From positions 39,756,501-39,820,500 of the forward strand of contig CM075674.1 in NCBI GenBank assembly GCA_037962975.1: a stretch of DNA of 64,000 nt, given 5' to 3'. The DNA is from Clitoria ternatea. Taxonomy: Eukaryota > Streptophyta > Magnoliopsida > Fabales > Fabaceae. The position numbers were made by a program, and so were the translations under genes. Numbering within the stretch: the stretch's first letter is position 1; the number at the start of each line of letters is the position of its first letter. Under the pieces are notes generated by a model. The model was not told where the DNA came from, did not search any database, and saw nothing but the letters and a program-made list of their open reading frames with translations. Positions 56,488 through 64,000 of this stretch are shown here, piece by piece.

Positions 56488-59400
56488 ATGGATAGGCGTT
56501 GGGTGTATGCTAATCGTTTGTCTCAAGAGTATGGGGATGGAGTGAAGGAATTCATTAGCTTTGTAATTAAACATGCCAAAGACCTCAACCGTATTCCTTG
56601 CCCATGCTGGTGTTGTTCGAATGTGAGGCGGGTTAATGTTAATGGATTAAAAGATCATCTTATGTGTAACGGAATTGCTACAAGTTATACATGTTGGACA
56701 AAGCATGGTGAGCTAAGAGCTGGGTGTAGTGAAAGTTTAGGAAGTACTGTGAACTTGACAGCCATGGATACTGACACAAATAACATGTACATGGGCGATA
56801 ATGTTGAAGAGATTGTAAAGGTTCTTGAGGATGATCTTCGAGATTGTCCTGAGATGTTTGACAGTTTAAGAAATGATGCAAAGAAGCCATTGTATGCTAG
56901 TTGCTTGAAATTCACAAGGCTGTCAGCGGTGTTAAAGTTATATAACTTGAAAGCAGGAAATGGTTGGAGTGATAAAAGTTTCACAGCTCTGCTTTCTCTT
57001 CTAAAAGATATGCTTCCAGATGATAATGTGCTCCCAGGAAGAGCTTATGAGGCAAAACAAATGTTATGCTCTATCGGGTTGAGTTACCAGAAAATACATG
57101 CATGTCCCAATGATTGCATTTTGTTTCGAAATGAATATGCATCATACTCCAGCTGCCCTAAATGTGATTCCTTGCGATATAAGAAGGAAAATTCTTCTCC
57201 TGCTAAAGTTGTATGGTATTTTCCTATAATACCGAGATTCAGGCGCATGTTTCATGATGTAGAAGATGCAAGACACTTGACATGGCATGCTAATGAAAGG
57301 ATTAGGGACGGGAAACTTAGGCATCCTGCAGATTCTCCTCAATGGAGAAAAATTGATGATGACTACCCAGAATTTGGCAATGAACCCAGAAACCTACGAC
57401 TTGCATTATCAACTGATGGAATCAATCCACATGGAGTTCAAAGCAGCACCCATAGTACATGGCCAGTGATTTTAATGATTTATAATCTACCTCCATGGTT
57501 ATGTATGAAGCGAAAATATTTAATGTTGTCGATGCTAATTTCTGGACCTAAACAACCTGGAAATGATATTGATGTGTATCTGGCCCCTTTAGTTGAAGAT
57601 TTAAAAATGTTATGGGACCATGGTGTTGAGGTGTACGATGAATATCGAGGTGAGAGTTTTACTCTACGAGCAATGTTGTTTGGTACAATCAATGATTTTC
57701 CTGCCTATGGCAATCTATCTGGGTATAGCATAAAAGGCCAATGTGGATGTCCTATATGTGAAGAAGATACAGATTACATCCGACTGAGTCATTGTATGAA
57801 GAATGTATTTCTTGGGCACCGTAGATTCTTACCATTGGGACATCTTTACCGGGGATGGAGAAAGGCATTTAATGGCAACATAGAAGAACGTAGAGCCCCT
57901 TTAGGCTTAACAGGTGATCAAGTATTTGACAAGGTGAAAGATTTACAAGCTAATTTTGGTAAACCTTTTGCCAAGAACCTTCCTACTAGTGGATGGAAGA
58001 AAAGGTCTATATTGTTTGACTTGCCTTATTGGAAATCATTATATGTGAGACATTTTCTTGATGTGATGCATATTGAAAAGAATGTTTGTGAAAGTATCAT
58101 TGGTACACTTCTGAACATTCCAGGAAAGACCAAAGATGGCATCAAAGCAAGACTTGACATGGTATGTATGGGAATAAGAAAAGAATTGAGGCCACAAAAA
58201 AAGGGAAAGCGAACGTATCTACCCCCAGCAGCATATACACTATCTCGAAAGGAGAAAATAACATTTCTCCAATTTCTTAGTGCGGTTAAAGTTCCAGAAG
58301 GGTACTCTTCAAATAACAAGAGTCTTGTATCAATGAAGGATCTCAAGTTAAAAGGTCTAAAATCCCATGATTGTCATATTCTAATGGAGAGTTTGATCCC
58401 GATAGCTATACGCTCGGTTTTGCCTGAAAAGGTTCGTGGTGCAATAACAAAGTTATGTTTCTTCTTCAAGGCGATTTGTAGCAAGGTGGTTGACCCTGGG
58501 ACATTACCGACTCTACAGAATAAAATTGTTACAACATTATGTGAGTTAGAAATGTATTTTCCACCCTCTTTTTTTGATGTCATGATTCATCTAACGGTTC
58601 ATTTGGTTAGAGAGACACAATTATATGGCCCGGCTTACATGAGATGGATGTATCCCATTGAACGTTACATGAAGATTTTGAAAGGATATGTAAAGAATCG
58701 AAGTCGGCCAGAAGGTTGTATTGTTGAACGATATATAGTTGAGGAGGCAGTTGAGTTTTGCACATCTTACTTGTCTAATGTTGATTTCATAGGGGTACCA
58801 AGGTCTCGTCACACGGGAAGGTTAAATGGTCATGGTTTGACTGGGGCACAAATCATAGATGTTCCAATAACAGAATGGGAACAAGCACATTTATATATTC
58901 TGCATAACTCTACAGAGGTTGATCCATATGTTGAAATGCACAAGGGGATTCTCAAATCTAGGTATCCAAGTAGGAATGAAAATTGGATATTAAAACAACA
59001 CAATCAAACTTTTGTACCATGGTTTAAAGATCATATTTCAATGGAATTGGGAGAAAGAGATGCTTCAGTATCAGAGAGAATCAGATGGATATCTAAAGGA
59101 CCACAAATACAGGCCTTTTCATATAGTTCTTACATGATTAATGGGTATACATTTTATACAAAGGAGCATGATGAACGGAGTACACAACAAAATAGTGGCG
59201 TGAGTCTTGTTGCTCAATCATTGCATATCTCAAGTGCTAAAGACAAAAATCCAATATATGCAAGTATGTCATACTTTGGGGTTATTGAACACATATGGGA
59301 GTTGGATTATGTAATGTTTAAAGAGGTGGTCTTTTGTTGTAAGTGGGTTGACAACAACCATGGTGTTCGAGTGGACGGATCGGGCTTCATACAAGTTGAT

Positions 59401-59709
59401 CTAAATAAAGAAGGATACAAAGATGATCGATTTATTTTGGCATCACAAGCTAAACAGGTGTTCTATGTCCCAGACCCTTTAGACAAAAGGTGTTCAATTG
59501 TTCTTTTATCAAAGGAAAACATGAATAAAAATGTTGAAGAAGGTGCCTTAAATAATGATGTTGAGGATAATCCTTTCTTGGGAATGTCACAATCACAAGG
59601 CAGTGATCCAATGGTAGAAGATAACATGTATTTAAGAAATGATCATACAGATGGAATATGGATAAATATATTGCATCATGGTACAAGGAAAAGAAAGAGG
59701 ATAACCTAA
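56488..59709 (+). CDS. CACTA TNP2-like transposase, intact, 1073 aa
   Basis: One uninterrupted reading frame. I choose the ATG at 56488 (MDRRWVYANRLSQEYGDGVK), because this matches the start of the transposase-associated domain (residues about 1-75, with CPCWCCSNV). The TNP2 core runs from about 150 to 430, including CPNDCILFRNEYASYSSCPK and, near 395-420, GTINDFPAYGNLSGYS and CGCPIC. A DUF4218 region lies at about 620-740 (HDCHILMESLIPIAIR) and a DUF4216-like region at about 890-960. It ends in RKRKRIT. TNP2 proteins cut the CACTA termini in the nucleus. Length is normal for the family. The homologous gene at 2350-6110 has stops and introns, whereas this one has neither. Partner gene follows 100 bp downstream. 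Confidence 0.95.
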   Translation: MDRRWVYANRLSQEYGDGVKEFISFVIKHAKDLNRIPCPCWCCSNVRRVNVNGLKDHLMCNGIATSYTCWTKHGELRAGCSESLGSTVNLTAMDTDTNNMYMGDNVEEIVKVLEDDLRDCPEMFDSLRNDAKKPLYASCLKFTRLSAVLKLYNLKAGNGWSDKSFTALLSLLKDMLPDDNVLPGRAYEAKQMLCSIGLSYQKIHACPNDCILFRNEYASYSSCPKCDSLRYKKENSSPAKVVWYFPIIPRFRRMFHDVEDARHLTWHANERIRDGKLRHPADSPQWRKIDDDYPEFGNEPRNLRLALSTDGINPHGVQSSTHSTWPVILMIYNLPPWLCMKRKYLMLSMLISGPKQPGNDIDVYLAPLVEDLKMLWDHGVEVYDEYRGESFTLRAMLFGTINDFPAYGNLSGYSIKGQCGCPICEEDTDYIRLSHCMKNVFLGHRRFLPLGHLYRGWRKAFNGNIEERRAPLGLTGDQVFDKVKDLQANFGKPFAKNLPTSGWKKRSILFDLPYWKSLYVRHFLDVMHIEKNVCESIIGTLLNIPGKTKDGIKARLDMVCMGIRKELRPQKKGKRTYLPPAAYTLSRKEKITFLQFLSAVKVPEGYSSNNKSLVSMKDLKLKGLKSHDCHILMESLIPIAIRSVLPEKVRGAITKLCFFFKAICSKVVDPGTLPTLQNKIVTTLCELEMYFPPSFFDVMIHLTVHLVRETQLYGPAYMRWMYPIERYMKILKGYVKNRSRPEGCIVERYIVEEAVEFCTSYLSNVDFIGVPRSRHTGRLNGHGLTGAQIIDVPITEWEQAHLYILHNSTEVDPYVEMHKGILKSRYPSRNENWILKQHNQTFVPWFKDHISMELGERDASVSERIRWISKGPQIQAFSYSSYMINGYTFYTKEHDERSTQQNSGVSLVAQSLHISSAKDKNPIYASMSYFGVIEHIWELDYVMFKEVVFCCKWVDNNHGVRVDGSGFIQVDLNKEGYKDDRFILASQAKQVFYVPDPLDKRCSIVLLSKENMNKNVEEGALNNDVEDNPFLGMSQSQGSDPMVEDNMYLRNDHTDGIWINILHHGTRKRKRIT

Positions 59710-59811
59710 ATGTGTATGACTTTTTCTTTCATTATGTTCATGTTTAGTATCTCTATTTATTATATTTATGTAAACATAACTCACCATGTGTATGTATGAT
59801 TTTACAGATCC

Positions 59812-61131
59812 ATGGCATCTAACACTGAGGATGCAAATAAAGATGCTAGTAAAAACAAGAAAATAGGATGTGGATGTAGCATGTTGAAGAACATTATGAA
59901 GGCTACAAAGGAAGAACAAAAACTATCGGTAACAACAAATTACTTGGTTTTATTTTTTACACTTGAAATACACTTACTTACTTGTCTTGTTTGTAGGTTG
60001 GATGGAATCTTAAGGGCCAGCCTATAAATCCCAACAAAGCTAGTTTTGTAAATTACATTGGCCATGTCACCCGGAATAATGTGCCGATCTCATATGATAA
60101 ATGGGAAAATGTACCTGATGAAATCAAGAGAACTATTTGGGATTCAGTGAGGGTAAGCTTATCATGTCTTGGATTTTTGAACACTATCTAACCCCTTAAC
60201 TTCATTTAATATCATTTGTTTCCAGCAAGCCTTTGATGTGGGTGAGGAAAGAAGGAAATTTGCACTTTCTAAGGCCGCTCAAGCGGCTAGATCATTTAGA
60301 AAAAAGTAAAGAAACGTGCAGTTCATGAAGATGGTGAGCTTAGTTCAGAAATTCCAGAAAAATATTCTAGAATGATAGATGAGGATGTTTGGAATGATTT
60401 TATGACTCATTGTGAAACTGAAGAATTCAAGGTAATAAAAGTTATGTTCCTTTCCATTTACTTTCTTCAAATTCAAGATACCTAGTCTAACATGTTAATA
60501 AAATTACATTGTGTTTAATTAGAAACTAAGTAAAGAAAATGCTGAAAGAGCGAGGTCAATGCAATATAGGTTCAGAAAATCTGCTAAAGGATATGCTATT
60601 TTGGAACAAGAGATGGTATGTATGACTGATTAGTATTTTGTTAGCAATAACTTTTGTAACCTTAAATTATATGATAGTACATTACAAATAATGTTTGTAG
60701 TTAGCTGAGTCAAGTTCAGACGGGACTACTTCTATACCTCGTCATTTATTATGGAAAGCTGGCCGAGTTAACAAAGGTGGCATAATTGATGATGAGAGTG
60801 TTCTGAAAGTATGGGAAGAATGTGTAAGTGTCATAATTGACTAGCTATATTTTTGTTAGGTTTTGTATTCTATTTGGATAATTTTCATGTTAATTACAGG
60901 AGAAGCTCTCACAATCGTCTGAATCACAATGTGAATCTCGTGATGATATTCTGGCTAAAGCCTTAAATGTACCAGAGCACCCTGGCCGTGTTAGGGGTAT
61001 TGGTTTTGGTGTTTGTCAAAGAGATTTATTTGGACCTAAAAAGCAAACTCATTATAACAACTATGAAGTAGAGCAACTAAAGATACAAATGGAGAAACTA
61101 ACACAGATTGTTGCACATTTTGTAAACACAC
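59812..61131 (+). pseudogene. CACTA TNP1/Ptta-like gene, frameshifted and truncated by LTR element
   Basis: Exons by GT-AG and matching phase: 59812-59928, 59997-60152, 60226-60431, 60523-60615, 60701-60823 and 60900-61131. The ATG follows an AG acceptor as in CACTA 1. Parts include IGCGCSMLKN, then WENVPDEIKRTIWDSVR, then RHLLWKAGRVNKGG and DDESVLKVWEEC, typical of plant transposase accessory proteins. A coiled-coil-like tail (VEQLKIQMEKLTQIVAHF) follows. In exon 3 one A is missing from the run at 60300-60305, so RSFRKK is followed by a stop while the continuing frame (KKRAVHEDGELSSEIPEKY) is conserved. An assembly error in the A-run is possible. The last exon is cut at 61131. Confidence 0.85.
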
Positions 61132-62039
61132 TGTCGCGACCGGGGTCCCGGCGCGCGACGCGGACTGGTTAAAGACAAATAAAAGAAAATTGAAACGGCA
61201 TTGAAGTGAGGCTCTTGAGAAGCCTAAAAAATAAAGGGTTCAAGGAGTCGCCACCAATATTTATTAAGGAAAATATTAGGAAAACCTTTAAATAGCACTG
61301 GTTTTTTTTTAAAAAAAATGAGATTCTGTTTAGTCCGGGAGTCGAATTACAGGAGGGGAAGGTATTAGCACCCCACACTGTCCGTAAAAAACGGTTACCC
61401 AAATTGATCATGCATAATTTAAAAAATGATTATCAAATATTTCATCCTTCATAAAACAATCATAAATAATATACACAATAAAAAAAAATATAAATATGAA
61501 TAAAACAAAGATAGTAAAAAAAATACATCTCCTAAGTTTGTTGTTTTTTAGTTCTAAGAAAATAAATAAACAAATGATTAAAAGACCATAAAAATAAAAA
61601 GATAAAAAAACAATAAGACGTCTTGTCTTACTTATTTTCTAGTAAAAAAAATTGATTTTTATTGAGAAATATAAAGTTCAAAACAAATAAATAAATAAAT
61701 AAATAAAGATAAGAGAAAAAATAAAATAAAATTAAACACATCAACATGAAGATAAAGAAATATAATACACTTAATTAATTAAAATTGACACGGAATATTA
61801 TTTAATTATCTTTTAAGAAAATAAGATTAATAAGATGTCTCATCTAAATTAATCTCATCTTAAATTTAAGAGAAAAATGAATGAATAAATAACACACTAT
61901 TTATTAGTCTTGATTTTTTTTATTTTTTTATGAAAATAATTTCTTCTTAATTATTAAAAGGTTACTAAGAGAAAATAATAGGAAATCATGACCATAATAA
62001 AAATGGATAATTATGTATATATATATACATATTTATAAA

Positions 62040-63110
62040 CTATTAAAATGGTCAAACGTAAATAAATAAATAGAAAGTGTAGAAAGATAAAAACAAAAAG
62101 ATAAATAACTAAAAATAAAAAGTATAGAGAATAAATAATAATAATAAAATAAAAAAATAAAGGTAAAAAAAATAAATGAAAAGTTCAAAAAAATAAAAAT
62201 AAAAATAAATAGACATAACAATAAATACATAAAAATAAAAGAGCAGAAAAAAATAAATACATAAAATAAAGGGGCAGAAAAATAAATAATAAAAAAAATA
62301 AAGGAACAGAAAAGTAAATAACAAAAATAAAGCAGCAGAAAAGTAAATAACAAAAATAAAGGGACAGGAAAACAAATACATGAAAATAAAAGGGCAGAGA
62401 TGTAAATAACAAAAATAAAGAGGCAGAAATGTAAATAACCAAAATAAAGGGGCTAAAAAATAAATACATGGAAATAAAGGGGCAGAAATGTAAATAACAA
62501 AAATAAAGGGGCAAAAATGTAAATAATCAAAATAAAGGGGCTAAAAAGTAAATACATGGAAATAAAGGGGCAGAGATGTAAATAACAAAAATAAAAGGGC
62601 AGAAAAGTAAATATATAAAAATAAAGGGGCAGAAATATAAATAACAAAAATAAAAGGGCAGAAGAGTAAATACATGAAAATAAATGGGCAGAAAAGTAAA
62701 TAATAAAAATAAAGGGACGGGAAAGTAAATAAATAAAATAAAAGGGTATAAAAATAAATAAATAAAGATAAAAATGTAAAAAATAAAAAAAATGAACTAA
62801 TAATTGCAGAAATATAAAGTGCGGATAAATAAAGTGCAAAAAAATAAATTAACAATAATAAAAGTGCAGAAAAGTAAATAAAGAGGAATAAAAGTGTAAA
62901 AAAAAATAAATAAGGAAAAATAAAGGTACAAATAAATAATTAAAGATGGAGATGCATAAAAATAAATAAACAGATAAATAACTGCAGAAAAATAAAGTGC
63001 AGGAAAATAAAGTACTTGAATATAAATAAAGAAAAATAAAAGTGCAGAAAAATAAATAACAATTAAATAAGACGAATAAATAAATATAAATAAACAACTT
63101 TGTATTAATA
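62040..63110. repeat. A-rich minisatellite in the LTR
   Basis: More than twenty degenerate units of AAATAAAGGGGCAGAAA plus GTAAATAACAAA, usually 34-36 bp each, drifting to AAATAAAGTGCAGAAAA at the right. The plus strand is almost free of C and T-poor. All long ORFs here are low-complexity artefacts on the minus strand. Confidence 0.92.
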
Positions 63111-63430
63111 AAAAATACCTTGGTACAAGATCAATTACAGAGAAACTAGAACGGAAGTCGGGAAATCAATTTTGTGTAGATTTCCTTTGCTTTTGGCTTT
63201 GTTTGGACTTGATTTGAAGGTATTTGGATACCGGTTACAACACTTGGACAGTATTTTAGCTCACAAAAACTCACATACTAAGACAAACAAGAGTTGTGCA
63301 CTCATTTTCCTAACTAGGATTACACAAAGTAATTTTTGAAAACTCAAACTTCTAAAAATTCTCACAAAAATTTAACACTCTTTCCTCTCTTTTTTCTCTT
63401 CTTCCTCCAAAATGCCTCAATATCACCTTC

Positions 63431-63438
63431 TATTTATA
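63431..63438 (+). promoter_or_regulatory. Likely TATA box of the LTR
   Basis: TATTTATA in the context CTTCTATTTATAGAAG, a common TATA context in plant LTRs, downstream of the A-rich array. Confidence 0.5.
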
Positions 63439-63584
63439 GAAGAAAATTGGCATTGGATTCTCCATAAATGACATCACTTTTCTACTTTTTCAATTTGTCC
63501 AAATTTGATGTCAATTTCCCCAATTTTCTCTAATTATCCAACCAAACCGGGGCCCACCACTAATAAACCACCGTCAACTTTTTG

Positions 63585-63900
63585 ATTTTCTTTTTTTTTT
63601 TTTTAATTTTCGTTTTTTTTTTGATTTTTTTGGTTTTTTTTTTTTGGCCCATTTCCCTTTTTTTTTTGTTTTTTTTTTGTTTTTTTTTTTTGGCTTTCTT
63701 TTTTTTGTTTTTTTTGTTTTTTTTTGTTTGGGCCCTTTTTTTTCTTCTTTTTTTTTTTGGCCCTTCTTATTTATTTTTATTTTTTATTTTCGTTTTTTTT
63801 ATTTTTTATTTTTTATTTATTTTTTTTTTGATTTTTTTTTTGATTTTTTTGATTTTTTTTTTTACCCATTTATTTTTCTGATTTTTTTTTGGGCCTTTTA
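63585..63900. repeat. T-rich low-complexity tract
   Basis: About 300 bp of T-runs punctuated by TTGG, GGGCC and TTTTCG. It could form purine-pyrimidine asymmetric structures. The ORFs across it (runs of Phe) are artefacts. Confidence 0.9.
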
Positions 63901-64000
63901 TTTAAAGATACAAATGGAAACATAAATTATTTATTACATATATGGAAATATATAAAATATCCAATAAATATAAATTACTACCCACACTATAAGGAGTAAA

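Larger units (their letters stand above)
53736..61131 (+). mobile_element. CACTA transposon 2 (distinct family), right end outside window
   Basis: Left terminus CACTACAACAGAAATTG at 53736, followed by TCTGCGGTT and AACCGCAGAC subterminal repeats. Contains a solo LTR (53830-55111), an intact TNP2 gene (56488-59709) and a TNP1-like gene (59812 onward) whose last exon is broken by an LTR retrotransposon at 61132. Inserted in a LINE. The element continues beyond that retrotransposon, out of the window. Its ends and repeats do not match CACTA 1. Confidence 0.9.
61132..64000 (+). mobile_element. LTR of another retrotransposon (5' LTR or start), runs off window
   Basis: Starts TGTCGCGACCGGGGTCCCGG inside a coding exon. 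Further on it has AAGGAGTCGCCACCAATATTT and GGGGAAGGTATTAGCACCCC, phrases I associate with long LTRs of Tat/Ogre-type Ty3/gypsy elements. TATTTATA at 63431-63438 is a likely TATA box, which fixes the plus orientation. No LTR end (CA) followed by a PBS is seen before 64000, so this LTR may exceed 2.8 kb. The target duplication (preceding bases CACAC) cannot be checked. Confidence 0.75.

Noticed and set aside
62033..63097. Several minus-strand ORFs of 80-128 codons rich in Phe, Leu, Tyr
   Set aside because: They are translations of the A-rich minisatellite with no domain, and the repeats explain the lack of stops.
63582..63925. Plus-strand ORFs of 93-99 codons made of Phe
   Set aside because: Low-complexity T-runs, no coding signal.

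Overview
The window is plant nuclear DNA, almost certainly from a eudicot and possibly a papilionoid legume. The reasons are the R2R3-MYB exon, two NDR1/HIN1-like (LEA_2) genes, the spliceosomal introns, the AT-rich intergenic DNA and the range of plant transposon families. The species is an inference, because nothing in the sequence names it. Only two genes look like intact ordinary host genes: NHL-type membrane proteins on the minus strand at 24951-25652 and 44570-45202. A MYB first exon (497-629, minus) and a methionine gamma-lyase-like scrap (24228-24402) are the only other host-gene traces I recognise. Nearly everything else is transposable elements, many nested inside one another.

Layout, left half. 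From about 1.7 kb to 19592 lies a CACTA (En/Spm) element on the plus strand. It has a TNP2-like transposase broken by nonsense codons (2350-6110) and a second gene of the TNP1/Ptta type (6144-18657). A young Ty3/gypsy retrotransposon (7650-18330, minus, TSD GGTGG, LTRs about 3 kb) sits inside an exon of that second gene. The CACTA right end (36-bp subterminal repeats, then TTTTTTTAGTG at 19592) lies inside the Rep/helicase gene of a Helitron, whose coding remains run 19593-23289. The Helitron 3' hairpin and CTAG terminus are at 23883-23909. The CACTA left terminus and the Helitron 5' half are not in the window, so the MYB exon at the left edge may be cargo carried inside the CACTA element.

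Middle. From 25.7 to 32 kb I see AT-rich DNA without a gene. From about 32 to 43.4 kb an old minus-strand Ty3/gypsy remnant is split by a decayed Ty1/copia element (34838-43205, LTR 181 bp, TSD ACTTA). The copia element is itself split by a 2.6-kb solo LTR (39561-42174, TSD ATATC).

Right half. A structurally complete PIF/Harbinger element (45832-50850) has a 19-bp perfect terminal inverted repeat, an intact Myb/SANT-like gene and an intact DDE transposase gene with all three catalytic acids. It is followed by a hAT-type MITE (50912-51434) and a minus-strand LINE remnant (about 51590-53735) carrying an 845-bp solo LTR. A second CACTA family begins at 53736. It carries a 1282-bp solo LTR in its subterminal zone, an uninterrupted 1073-aa TNP2 transposase gene, and a TNP1-like gene cut off by a further LTR retrotransposon that starts at 61132 and runs out of the window.

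The most notable items are the intact Harbinger element, the gypsy-in-CACTA-in-Helitron nest, the possible MYB capture, a hairpin of about 227 bp upstream of the first TNP2 gene, and the conserved-looking pair of NHL genes now separated by about 19 kb of transposon debris. I did not find a convincing new type of system. The unusual structures are listed as findings with tests.
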